From Bacteroidota bacterium (GTDB lineage Bacteria; Bacteroidota; Ignavibacteria; Ignavibacteriales; Melioribacteraceae): a stretch of DNA of 64,000 nt. The notes under the pieces are model-generated. The model saw nothing but the letters and a program-made list of their open reading frames with translations. It did no database searches and was not told the DNA's origin. The stretch covers positions 1 to 64,000 of the forward strand of contig JAJYXU010000062.1 in assembly GCA_021801605.1 (NCBI GenBank). Direction: 5' to 3'. This document shows positions 1-9,816 of this stretch, piece after piece. A program made the translations under genes and the position numbers. Position 1 is the first letter of the stretch. The number at the start of each line of letters is the position of its first letter.

Positions 1-248
1 GTAGCGAGAAGCCGGATAGTAATTGGAAACGAATACTATCTAAGCGGCATGACAAAGTAACCTTTTAGGGTGCAACGCAAAAGACCGGGTTGTAATTTGA
101 ATGAACACAGAGGTAGCCCCGTAAAGACGAACAGAAGTTGGCGAGTCTTTATTTTATAGACCGAGACACTCATCTGAAAGGAGAGAAACAGTCAGGGCTC
201 ACAATGTCTGCACAGCGTTGCGTTCTTGTCCTACTCTACAAAGCGGGA
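1..248 (+). other. GC-richer non-coding segment with RNA-like structure, possibly a truncated group II intron or other structured RNA; identity and strand uncertain
   Basis: No ORF; hairpin GCCG-GATAGTA-A-TTG-GAAA-CGA-A-TACTATC-TAAG-CGGC with a GAAA tetraloop near the left edge; cut by the window boundary. Confidence 0.3.
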
Positions 249-3200
249 TCAGTTTGGAAGTAGGAACGAGTAATCCTTACAAATTATTTTTATCCACTGA
301 AGTAAAGTGCTGATTTCTTTCTGTTCGAAGTAAGAAGACTTGATTACCTCTCCGTTCTCGTCAAACGTGATTGATCCACGTTCGTATTTCCAACGAATGA
401 ATGCCGTGGTTTGATTCTTTGACTGCGTAATAAAAAAACCGTTGTTGTGACTGCTGCTGAAATCTTCTTCGTTGCTAAAAAGTGTTGGTTTTTCTTTGTT
501 CGGTTGGTCTTGATAGGGGCAAAAAGTTTCGCAGTTGCCGCACTCGTTGCACAAAGCATCAATATGAAGAATTTGATTTGTATCATTGAACAATAATGAA
601 TCGGTTTTGATTGCAACATTTGCACGGTTAGGACAAACTTCAACACATTTGTTGCAGATAAAATTGCATCCTAAACACCTTCCGGCTTCAACAAAAAGAT
701 CTGAATGATTTTGATTGATAATTGTGCCTTTCCTTTTCCCGATCTCAGAAGAAAGTATTTGATCAACGGTTAAATAATTTTTGACCGGCGGCTGCAAGTG
801 ATCAAGTTTTTCTTTTTTGATAATCGCTTCGGCTGTAATTTTGCCGTCTGCAATGGATTGAACAACTGTTGATGGTCCTCTTAACGCATCGCCCCCGATG
901 AAAACATTTTCGATCATCGTTTCATTAGAGTTAGTAACTTTTGCTTTATTCTTTTCGAGCGGAATTTTATTATTAGCCAAAAATTCCGTGTCAACACTTT
1001 CTCCAATTGCAGAGATAACGGAATCAGCTTGAATTTCTACAAACTCATCATCTACCGGGACAACGATCCTTCTTCCATCGTCTCCGATTTTATCGAGCAG
1101 CATCTTTTGGCAGGTTAGAATACCATTATTGAATTTCACCGGTAAGAGCAATTCTTTTAATTCAACTTCATCTTCCAAAGCAGCATAGAATTCTTCTTTG
1201 TCTGCAGGCATCTCTTCTTTTGTGCGGCGGTAGATAAGATAAACTTTACGAACTCCCTCATGACGTTTTGCAGCGCGGGCGCTATCCATTGCAGAATTGC
1301 CGCCTCCAATTACAGCAACAGATTTCCCAAGTTTACTGATTTGTGAGGTGTTATAATTATGCAAAAATTCTATTGCGCTAAATATATTTGTGTCATCACC
1401 GTCTAACTGAATCTTATTTGATTCTTCCGCGCCTATTGCGATATAGATGTATTTGAATCCTTCTTTCTTTAATTTTTCATTTGAGAAGTTCGGACCTATT
1501 CCAAAGATAAATCTAATTCCATGCTTCTCTATAAATTCAATATCTTTTTCAATAGCTTCTTTTGGTAACCGGAATCTTGGTAAAACATTCTGAACAATTC
1601 CGCCCGCATTCATTTCTTTTTCAAAAATTGTAACATCAAATCCCGCTTTGGCTAAAAAATATGCCGCAGATAATCCCGAAGGACCCGCACCAATTATTGC
1701 CACCTTAATATTATTTTGGCTATTAAGAAATTCCGTTTTGAATTTACTTAGGTAGGATGAGTAACCTTTCTCTGCCGCTTCCTTTTTGAGATCTCTTATT
1801 AACACCGGTTCGTCGTAATCCCAACGAGTGCAATGATACATGCATTGATGATCGCAGATGTAACCGGTTATATGCGGAAGAGGATTTTTTGTAACAATCA
1901 GTTCATATGCTTCCGCATATTTTTTTTGCTCAACCAATTTGATGTATGCGGCTACATCTTGATGAATCGGACAAGCTTCTTGACATGGAGCGATGAAGCA
2001 ATCAAACACCGGCAAACTTTTCGAAATTTTTATAGAGCTTATTTCATGTTTTTCTTTAGAATAATTCCTATCGGAAAGAGAAACTTCAGCTAAAGTTTTT
2101 AGAATTGATAAATTAATTTTATTCCCGCGTCCGATTTTCAGATAATTTTTCTCTGCCGCTTCAGCTATTTGAGTTAAGCGTAAATAACCGCCCGGTTTCA
2201 ATAATTCCGTTGCAAATGTTATTGGTCTTATTCCGGTTTGCAAAATCTCTTGTATATTGTTAAAGTTTGCGCCGCCGGAGTAAGAAATATTTATCTCTCC
2301 TTTGAACTCATCAGCCAATTTGTGCGCAAGATTTATTGTGAGGGGGAAAAGCGATCTGCCCGACATATACATATCATCACCGGGTAAAGTTCGGATTGTA
2401 TTTTTTACTCCAAGCGTATTTGAAAGTTTTATTCCGAACACCCTATTGTTTGCAGATGCAAACGCGCGCAATCTATTTATAATCGGTATTGCATCTTTGT
2501 ATTGCAAATCATGATTGAATGAGCTCTTATCGAGATTGATATATTTGTAGCCGAGTTTATGAAGTGTGTCGTTTACGAAATCATATCCTAAAAGTGTAGG
2601 ATTTAGTTTTGCATAAGTATGTAATCCTTTTTCTTGAATTAGATATTTTGCGATAGACTCAATTTCTTGCGGCGGACAGCCGTGCATGGTAGAAAGAGTA
2701 ACAGAATTAGAAAGGTGTGGCGATATTTTTTCTATCTTTTCAATAACATCTTTATGCTGGTTCTTAGAAAAACCAAATTCTTTTGCAAGTAATTCAATTA
2801 TAGTGCCGCTGCTGAGTAGATTTTTTAATTCTGTCTTATAATCTGTAAATAATTTATTCTTAGAAGCATCTTTCAATTCATCAATGAATCGATCCATTCT
2901 TTCCGTTTTGATTCCGTCTAGATTGTAACCGACGCTCATGTTGAAAACAAATCCTCTTTCAGATTGAGATAGACCAAGAATTTCTTTCAGCAAGTGAATT
3001 AGAAACCAAGCTTTAAGATATTCCGAATAAGATTCATCGAGAGAAAGTTCTTGCGACCATTCAACATTGTATCCTTCGTCAGATGCGTCAATGCATGGTT
3101 TACTAATTTTTAAGTTATCCAGCTTTTGAACGGTCTTAAGCTCAAAGAATCTTCCACCAACCAGATATGCACCGATAATATTTTGCGCCATCTGTGTATG

Positions 3201-3383
3201 CGGTCCAGCAGCCGGACCAATTGGTGTTTCAAGCTCCTCTCCAAAAATCTTTTCATCATTTTTAGTTTTAGGAATGTGAAATTTAATTGAGGGAATTCCG
3301 AATATTATTTTATGGGTTACGTATTCAGAAAGCACCCAATTGATTAATTTATCTAATGGAATTGGTTGCATCTTATCAGACAT
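249..3383 (-). CDS. ygfK: YgfK-like putative selenate reductase / NAD(P)-binding Fe-S flavoprotein
   Basis: 1044 aa; GltD-like motifs [57 protein letters not shown]-terminal 4Fe-4[13 protein letters not shown]. Confidence 0.85.
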   Translation of the reverse strand: MSDKMQPIPLDKLINWVLSEYVTHKIIFGIPSIKFHIPKTKNDEKIFGEELETPIGPAAGPHTQMAQNIIGAYLVGGRFFELKTVQKLDNLKISKPCIDASDEGYNVEWSQELSLDESYSEYLKAWFLIHLLKEILGLSQSERGFVFNMSVGYNLDGIKTERMDRFIDELKDASKNKLFTDYKTELKNLLSSGTIIELLAKEFGFSKNQHKDVIEKIEKISPHLSNSVTLSTMHGCPPQEIESIAKYLIQEKGLHTYAKLNPTLLGYDFVNDTLHKLGYKYINLDKSSFNHDLQYKDAIPIINRLRAFASANNRVFGIKLSNTLGVKNTIRTLPGDDMYMSGRSLFPLTINLAHKLADEFKGEINISYSGGANFNNIQEILQTGIRPITFATELLKPGGYLRLTQIAEAAEKNYLKIGRGNKINLSILKTLAEVSLSDRNYSKEKHEISSIKISKSLPVFDCFIAPCQEACPIHQDVAAYIKLVEQKKYAEAYELIVTKNPLPHITGYICDHQCMYHCTRWDYDEPVLIRDLKKEAAEKGYSSYLSKFKTEFLNSQNNIKVAIIGAGPSGLSAAYFLAKAGFDVTIFEKEMNAGGIVQNVLPRFRLPKEAIEKDIEFIEKHGIRFIFGIGPNFSNEKLKKEGFKYIYIAIGAEESNKIQLDGDDTNIFSAIEFLHNYNTSQISKLGKSVAVIGGGNSAMDSARAAKRHEGVRKVYLIYRRTKEEMPADKEEFYAALEDEVELKELLLPVKFNNGILTCQKMLLDKIGDDGRRIVVPVDDEFVEIQADSVISAIGESVDTEFLANNKIPLEKNKAKVTNSNETMIENVFIGGDALRGPSTVVQSIADGKITAEAIIKKEKLDHLQPPVKNYLTVDQILSSEIGKRKGTIINQNHSDLFVEAGRCLGCNFICNKCVEVCPNRANVAIKTDSLLFNDTNQILHIDALCNECGNCETFCPYQDQPNKEKPTLFSNEEDFSSSHNNGFFITQSKNQTTAFIRWKYERGSITFDENGEVIKSSYFEQKEISTLLQWIKIICKDYSFLLPN

Positions 3384-3591
3384 AATGATTCCTGAAAGTT
3401 TTCTTATTGGATAGGAATATAAGACACTTCGGTATTAAGTGGTAAAGTAATTTTGTAATTTTAAATAAAAGAAATCTGGTTTTCCGGCTTAAATAAAATC
3501 GGGAAAAGAGTTGCAATAATTTTATTTTGAGATTCCAATCTCGATAAGTTGAAAATGAAATAACACTACAAATAAGATAAATGGAATTAAA

Positions 3592-4800
3592 ATGGAAAAC
3601 AGAGTAAAAGAAAAATTATTCAGTGCTGTTGAATCTGAAAAAGAAAACCTCTTTTCACTGATTCAAAAATTGATTCAGATTAAAAGTTACAGCGGCGATG
3701 AAAAAGAAATTGTTGAGTTTATAGTTGCTAAGATGAAAGAATTCGGTTTTAATGAATCATACCACGATGCATTTGGAAATGCGATTGGAAGAATTGGAAA
3801 CGGACCAATTAAAATTATGTTTGACGCACACATAGATACGGTGAAAGTTACTGAAACGGAAAACTGGGCGCATCCGCCTTTTGCTGGAGAAATTGTTGAA
3901 GGCAAAATTTACGGTCGAGGTGCTGTTGATGAAAAGCCCGCAATGGCCGGATTTATGATAGCGGGAAAAGTTTTGAAACAAATTTACGGCGATAATTTTC
4001 CATTCACACTCTACGTTGTTGGCTCTGTGCTCGAAGAAGATGCTGACGGATACCCGCTTTTTCACATTATCGCTAACGAAGGAATCAAACCGGATTATGT
4101 TGTGCTGGGCGAACCTACCGATCTAAAAGTTTATCGCGGGCAGCGTGGAAGAATGGAATTGAAAATTACAGCAACAGGAAAATCAGCACATGGTGCACAT
4201 AATCAAAAGGGAATCAATGCCATATACAAGATGATGCCGATAGTTGCAGAGATTGAAAAACTCGATAAAAAATTAAAACCGAAAAAACCGCTCGGTAAGG
4301 GCTCGATAACCGTTAGTCAGATTGTATCCAAAGCTCCCTCGGTCTGTTCCGTTTCCGACTACTGCCAGATTCATCTTGATAGAAGAATGACAATTGGTGA
4401 AAACAAAAACTCTGTTATAAAAGAAATGAAAGCGATAATAAAGAAATTTAAAAGTGATGCTAAAGTTTCCATTCCAAACGTTGAAGGAGTTAGCTGGAAG
4501 GGAACTAGTTTTTCACAAGAAGCATATTTTCCTACGTGGGTTTACGACGAAAAACATCCGTTAGTTGATGCTGCAATGAAAACTTCCAATGCTGCTATTG
4601 GAAAAGCAAAAAGCGGTGTCTGGAGTTTCTCTACAAACGGTGTTGCAACAGCGGGACATTTTGGAATTCCTACGATTGGTTTTGCACCGGGTAAAGAGGA
4701 ACTTGCTCATTCATCAAAAGAAGAACTTGTGTTGAACGATCTTTTGAAAGCGGCGAAGTTTTATTCGTTGTTCCCGTTTATGCTAACGGGAAAGCAATGA
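3592..4800 (+). CDS. ygeY: YgeY-family M20 peptidase/selenium metabolism hydrolase
   Basis: 402 aa M20 fold: FDAHIDTV, GRGAVDEKPAMAG, VLEEDADGYPLFHI, VVLGEPTDLKVYRGQRGRME. Confidence 0.85.
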   Translation: MENRVKEKLFSAVESEKENLFSLIQKLIQIKSYSGDEKEIVEFIVAKMKEFGFNESYHDAFGNAIGRIGNGPIKIMFDAHIDTVKVTETENWAHPPFAGEIVEGKIYGRGAVDEKPAMAGFMIAGKVLKQIYGDNFPFTLYVVGSVLEEDADGYPLFHIIANEGIKPDYVVLGEPTDLKVYRGQRGRMELKITATGKSAHGAHNQKGINAIYKMMPIVAEIEKLDKKLKPKKPLGKGSITVSQIVSKAPSVCSVSDYCQIHLDRRMTIGENKNSVIKEMKAIIKKFKSDAKVSIPNVEGVSWKGTSFSQEAYFPTWVYDEKHPLVDAAMKTSNAAIGKAKSGVWSFSTNGVATAGHFGIPTIGFAPGKEELAHSSKEELVLNDLLKAAKFYSLFPFMLTGKQ

Positions 4801-4870
4801 TGAAGTGCGTAAGATGCAATTAACGATTACTCATGGGAATAAGTTAAAAAAAATGTAAAAGTGAGATCGA

Positions 4871-5365
4871 ATGACCGAGCTAATTAGAAATCGTGTGGTT
4901 TCGCTTATTCGATATTTTCGAGGTTAAAAAGTTATACTTGATAGTGATATTGCTCTACTTTACGGAGTGGAGACGAAACGACTTAAAGAAGCAGTAAGAA
5001 GAAATATTGAAAGGTTTCCACCGGACTTTATGTTTAAACTTAGCAGTGAAGAATACGCTTCTTTAAGGTCGCAAATTGCGTCCTTAAAGAGGGGGCAGCA
5101 TTCGAAATACTTACCATTTGCTTTTACTGAACAGGGTGTCGCTATGCTTTCAAGTGTTCTTAACTCTTCGAAAGCTATAAAAGTAAACATAGAAATCATG
5201 AGAGCTTTTGTAGAGCTTCGAAGGTTGATTGATGCTAATAAAGAACTTATTGTTCGTATTGAACAAATGGAAAAGAAATATGATAAACATTTTCAAATAG
5301 TATTTGAAGCAATAAAAGAATTAATGAGAGAAGATGAAAAACCAAAAAAGAAAATTGGGTTTTGA
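4871..5365 (+). pseudogene. ORF6N (KilA-N-like) DNA-binding protein gene interrupted by an in-frame TAA
   Basis: Frame from ATG 4871 reads [54 protein letters not shown]; stop at 4925-4927; rest of ORF open to 5365. Confidence 0.75.
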
Positions 5366-5439
5366 GGTTTTTTACTATTGATAGCGACAGAGTTTTATTT
5401 GTTGTTCCCGTTCGAGTTGGTTGAAAATATTTAGAAGAA

Positions 5440-5517
5440 ATAGCACACGGATGACACGGATTCCCGCTGATTGAATCCGTGAATATCAGCGTCATCCGTG
5501 TTATCAGCGTTCTATTA
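5440..5517. repeat. Dispersed palindromic repeat of the cacggatgacacggatt / tcagcgtcatccgtgtt type
   Basis: Self-complementary segment directly upstream of the ygeW RBS; related sequences near 6553, 17549, 38140 and 54571. Confidence 0.6.
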
Positions 5518-5535
5518 CATAATAAGGAGCTAAAC

Positions 5536-6546
5536 ATGGAAACAAGATTCAAAGGAAGACATTTTATAACAGAAGACAACTGGACTAAAGAAGAACTTGA
5601 TATAGTTTTTGATATAGCATTCGACTTGAAGAAAAAATTCTACGCTGAAGAACCAACACTTTGGCTTCCTTACAAAACTTTGTTCATGATGTTTTTCGAA
5701 CAATCAACCCGAACAAGAAATTCTATGGAAGCCGGAATGACACAGCTTGGCGGACATGCGCACGATCTTACACCGGATAAAATGCAGATCACTCACGGTG
5801 AAGTTGCAAAAGACACTGCAATTATTCTCAGTCGTATGGGTCACGGCATTGCTTGCAGAAATTGTTTCTATGGAGTTGGTAACAAATATTTAAATGAACT
5901 CGCTCAGTATTCTCGCAAACCTGTTATGTCGCTTCAAGATGATGTATATCATCCGTTTCAAGGACTTGCAGATTTGATGACGATCTTTGAACACATGGGC
6001 AGAAATACGGAAAGATTAAAAGTTACCGTCTCATGGGCATATGCAACAACACACTCCAAGCCACTTAGCGTACCGCAAACACAAATTCTTCTCTTTCCTC
6101 GTTACGGGATTGATGTAACGGTCGCTCATCCGAAAGAATTTCCTCTAAGTAAAAATATTGTTGAGAAGGCACAGACGAATGCAAAGGAGGGCGGAGGAAG
6201 CCTACGTTTCACAAATAATATGGATGAAGCTTTTGAAGGCGCTCATATTGTTATTCCTAAAAATTGGGGTGGGTTCGGTTTCTATAATGAAGAACATTAT
6301 CTCTCCAACGAAGATGAATGCAAAAAAGAGATGAAAGGAAATCTTGAAAAATATAAGAGCTGGATATGCGACGATAAGAGAATTAAATTAGCAGATAAGA
6401 ATGTAAAATTGATGCATGCACTTCCGGCTGACCGCGGGAATGAAGTTACCGATGAGATATTGGATAACCCGAATATCTCAATCGTTTTTGATGAAGCCGA
6501 AAACCGTCTTCACACAGCAAAAGCAATAATGGGATTAACAATGTAA
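5536..6546 (+). CDS. ygeW: YgeW-like knotted carbamoyltransferase
   Basis: Start at ATG 5536 after aaggag RBS; FEQSTRTRNSMEAGMTQLGG, MHALPADRGNEV, carbamoyltransferase fold; ORF-track N-terminus (5479) is repeat-derived. Confidence 0.85.
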   Translation: METRFKGRHFITEDNWTKEELDIVFDIAFDLKKKFYAEEPTLWLPYKTLFMMFFEQSTRTRNSMEAGMTQLGGHAHDLTPDKMQITHGEVAKDTAIILSRMGHGIACRNCFYGVGNKYLNELAQYSRKPVMSLQDDVYHPFQGLADLMTIFEHMGRNTERLKVTVSWAYATTHSKPLSVPQTQILLFPRYGIDVTVAHPKEFPLSKNIVEKAQTNAKEGGGSLRFTNNMDEAFEGAHIVIPKNWGGFGFYNEEHYLSNEDECKKEMKGNLEKYKSWICDDKRIKLADKNVKLMHALPADRGNEVTDEILDNPNISIVFDEAENRLHTAKAIMGLTM

Positions 6547-6643
6547 AACAAAAAATGGAACGCGGATCTTTATGATCGTTTATGATTTTTTAAGATCATA
6601 ATTAATCATAATCATCATAAAAAATCTGCGTGCTATTCCTTAT

Positions 6644-7972
6644 ATGAAAAAATATTATTACAAATGTTTCGATTGCGGAAAGAGTTACGACAAAGATGAG
6701 ATTGAAAAGGATCTGGTCTATCTTTGTCCAGCTTGCCGTAAAGTTGAAAAGAACCAGCCGTTGCGCGGAGTTCTTCTTATCGAGTATGATTATGAATGGA
6801 TTAAAAAAAATCATACAAAAGAGGAATTCCTAAAATTATCACCCGGAAAATTTTGGCAGTATGGTTATTTATGGCCGCTTGAGTTTAAGTCTTGTCATTC
6901 TGAGGAACAGAGTGACGAAGAATCTCATAAAAATAAAGATAGAGATTCTTCATTCGTCCTTTCAGAACTCACTCAGAATGACATGAATAAAATTTCACTT
7001 CCTTCAGATTGTTTTCTGAAATTTACTTTCGAAGGGAATAACTTTTTTGTTCTTGATGATACTCGCAATCCAACCTTATCGTTCAAAGACAGAGCTTCAA
7101 GTTTAGTTGCTCTTAAAGCCTTGCAATTAGGAATAAAAGAAATTGCCGCGGCATCAACCGGCAACGCTGGATCTTCTCTTGCCGGAATCTGTGCAAGGTT
7201 AGGATTGAAGTCGGTAATTTTTGTCCCCAAAAATATTCCTGAAGCAAAAAGGATTCAGATTCAATCTTACGGCGCTGATATCTTTTTGGTTGACGGTGAT
7301 TATGATTTGGCTTTTGATACATGTCTTGAAATCTCAACTCAAAAAAAATGGTACAACAGAAACACTGCTTATAATCCTCTTACTATCGAAGGAAAGAAAT
7401 CCGCAGCTTTCGATCTATTCATTTCAACTAATGGAAAAATGCCAGATATTATTTTTGTGCCAACTGGAGACGGAGTAATTTTAGCTGGACTTTACAAAGG
7501 TTTGTGCGAACTTAAAGAACTTGGATGGATAGAAAAAATCCCTTCATTAATTGCGGTTCAGGCAGAAGGTGGTAATGCGGTTGTTAGATATTTAGCGGAT
7601 CAAAAGTTTGAGTATAAACCGGCAAGCAGTATTGCGGATTCAATCTGCGCGGGCTCTCCAAGATGTTTATATATGGCTTTCGACGCCATAATAAAATCGA
7701 ATGGCAGTGCGATTGAAGTGAGCGACGAAGAGATTCTGGATGCTCAAAAATATGTTGCTCAAAATTATGGAATTTTGTTGGAACCCTCTTCATCGTCAAC
7801 ATTTGCCGCATATAAAAAATTCCTTAACTCAAATAACTTGAATGGAAAAACAGCGCTTTTACTTTTTACCGGTAATGGGTTAAAAGATACATCAGCGCTT
7901 AAATATTGGAATCATTCTGTTGAGGTTTTGACAACAGAGCAGATTTATAAAAAATTTAATTCATCTATCTAA
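6644..7972 (+). CDS. Threonine synthase-like PLP-dependent lyase with N-terminal zinc ribbon; in the cluster position of YgeX
   Basis: CFDCGKSY...LCPACRK zinc ribbon; NPTLSFKDRA PLP-lysine motif; ASTGNAGSSLAG; in-frame repeat insert CHSEEQSDEES. Confidence 0.75.
   Translation: MKKYYYKCFDCGKSYDKDEIEKDLVYLCPACRKVEKNQPLRGVLLIEYDYEWIKKNHTKEEFLKLSPGKFWQYGYLWPLEFKSCHSEEQSDEESHKNKDRDSSFVLSELTQNDMNKISLPSDCFLKFTFEGNNFFVLDDTRNPTLSFKDRASSLVALKALQLGIKEIAAASTGNAGSSLAGICARLGLKSVIFVPKNIPEAKRIQIQSYGADIFLVDGDYDLAFDTCLEISTQKKWYNRNTAYNPLTIEGKKSAAFDLFISTNGKMPDIIFVPTGDGVILAGLYKGLCELKELGWIEKIPSLIAVQAEGGNAVVRYLADQKFEYKPASSIADSICAGSPRCLYMAFDAIIKSNGSAIEVSDEEILDAQKYVAQNYGILLEPSSSSTFAAYKKFLNSNNLNGKTALLLFTGNGLKDTSALKYWNHSVEVLTTEQIYKKFNSSI
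6894..6982. repeat. Palindromic repeat inserted in frame within a coding sequence
   Basis: gtcattctgaggaacagagtgacgaagaatctc...gagattcttcattcg...actcagaatgac: long imperfect inverted repeat translated as CHSEEQSDEESHKNKDRDSSFVLSELTQND. Confidence 0.8.
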
Positions 7973-8035
7973 ATAATTTCATTCACAGAATGCAATTTAG
8001 AATTTTCACCTCGTTCGGAGTAACAAAAGAAGTAG

Positions 8036-8641
8036 ATGGATAAACCCAAAATAAACGGTTTGCTTATAGCTGCGGGGTTTTCCAGACGGATGGGTGATTT
8101 TAAGCCGTTGATGGAGTATGATAACGATCCCTACATAGTTGTAATTACTAAAAAACTTTTGAGTGTTTGTGAAACAGTAGTTATTGTAACGGGTCACAAA
8201 AGCATCGAAATTGAATCTACTATTAAATTTGCCTTCATTGAAAATATTTTATTCCCGCGTGTTAAAGTTATTGTTAATCCAAATTTTGAAAAGGGAATGT
8301 TCACATCACTTCAGACCGGTATAAAAGAGCTAATAGATTCTGACTGGATATTGTACCACTTCGTAGATCAGCCGTTTCATAAAGAAAAATTTTATAAAGA
8401 ATTTGTTACTCAGGTTGATGATGAATACGATTGGATCCAACCGGTTTATGATGGAAAAGAAGGTCATCCTGTGATGTTTAAAAAAACTATTTTTGAAAAA
8501 ATTATTACAAGTCCGGAAAATCACATACTTAGATTGATAAGAGATGACGGTTCGACAAAAAAGAAAAAATGGGAGTGCAGTTATCCGCAAATATTAAAAG
8601 ATTTTGACACCCCGGAAGATCTGATTCATTCGAATAAATAA
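8036..8641 (+). CDS. MocA/YgfJ-like molybdenum cofactor nucleotidyltransferase
   Basis: GLLIAAGFSRRMGDFKPLMEYD N-terminal NTP-transferase motif; Moco-associated gene context. Confidence 0.75.
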   Translation: MDKPKINGLLIAAGFSRRMGDFKPLMEYDNDPYIVVITKKLLSVCETVVIVTGHKSIEIESTIKFAFIENILFPRVKVIVNPNFEKGMFTSLQTGIKELIDSDWILYHFVDQPFHKEKFYKEFVTQVDDEYDWIQPVYDGKEGHPVMFKKTIFEKIITSPENHILRLIRDDGSTKKKKWECSYPQILKDFDTPEDLIHSNK

Positions 8642-8643
8642 AT

Positions 8644-9708
8644 CTATTTGATTTTCACAGCTAACTGTCCGCATGCCGCGGCAATATCGTCCCCTTGAGT
8701 CTCGCGTATCATTACTGTGATATTATTGTTGCGTAGTTTGTCTGCAAAAAGATGAATATCTGCTATGGAAGTCGGCTCAAGTTCAGAAGAGATACCGCCG
8801 GGATTCATATGTTTGATACTGTTGAAAGGTATGATATTTATTTTAGATGGAAGTGAACTGCAAAGATTGGTTAGTGCTTTCACATCTTTATCACGGTCGT
8901 TTAAATTTTTCAGCATTGTATATTCGAACGTAATGCGTGTCTTAGTTCTTTTGGCGTAATATTTTAACGCTTCAATATTTTCATTCAGAGAATATTTTTT
9001 GTTGATAGGCATTATCAGTGAGCGTACATCCTCGAAAGCTGAGTGAAGAGAAAATGCAAGTTTAACCCGTAAGTTTCTATTTGCCAGATCTCTAATTTTA
9101 TTTGCTATTCCGGCTGTAGAGATAGTTATACGCTTCCGGCTTAGACCTTTTGTTAATTCGTGAGTAAAAATTTCAACCGATTTTAAGGTTGTTTCATAAT
9201 TCAGAAGAGGTTCTCCCATTCCCATATAAACAATGTTAGTTATATTCTTTTTTCCATGCTCTTTTGCAGTCAGTAGATATTGATCTACAACTTCCCCCAC
9301 CGAAAGATTTCTTTTATATCCCATTAATCCTGTTGCACAGAATTTACAATCAAGAGGACAGCCGACTTGAGTTGAAATGCAGAGAGTGTTTCTATCTTTT
9401 TCCGGAATAACTACCGATTCAATCTTCCTGTTATCGAAGGTTGAGAATAAATATTTCTTTGTTCCGCTGGATGATGATCCTTGAGTGGTTACTAAGTTTA
9501 AAGTTTGCAGTTCGCAATTGGCCGTAAGCTTATTACGGAGTTCTTTGGAGATATTCTGCATCTCGGAAAAATCTGTAGATAGATGGTTATACATCCAATT
9601 AAAAACTTGCTGCGCCCGGAATCTTGATTCGTCAATCGAAACAAAGTAATCTTTAAGTTCGGGTAGAGTTAAGCCCTTTAACTGTATCTTTTTTTCTTTT
9701 GTGTTCAT
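8644..9708 (-). CDS. rlmN: 23S rRNA (adenine2503-C2)-methyltransferase RlmN (radical SAM)
   Basis: GCPLDCKFCATGLMGYKRNLSVGEVVDQYL; VYMGMGEPLLNYE; C-terminal GDDIAAACGQLA. Confidence 0.95.
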   Translation of the reverse strand: MNTKEKKIQLKGLTLPELKDYFVSIDESRFRAQQVFNWMYNHLSTDFSEMQNISKELRNKLTANCELQTLNLVTTQGSSSSGTKKYLFSTFDNRKIESVVIPEKDRNTLCISTQVGCPLDCKFCATGLMGYKRNLSVGEVVDQYLLTAKEHGKKNITNIVYMGMGEPLLNYETTLKSVEIFTHELTKGLSRKRITISTAGIANKIRDLANRNLRVKLAFSLHSAFEDVRSLIMPINKKYSLNENIEALKYYAKRTKTRITFEYTMLKNLNDRDKDVKALTNLCSSLPSKINIIPFNSIKHMNPGGISSELEPTSIADIHLFADKLRNNNITVMIRETQGDDIAAACGQLAVKIK

Positions 9709-9816
9709 CCATTACAAATATAGGCATGAAGTGACTAAAGAGAAAGTTTGAAATTTGGAAAGGCATTCTTTAGTTTGCAATCAAATTAAAAAAATAAATC
9801 AAATTGTGGAGAGATA

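Noticed and set aside
344-646. 100-aa ORF overlapping the ygfK 3' region
   Set aside because: Shadow frame within a strongly supported CDS; low-complexity translation without family motifs
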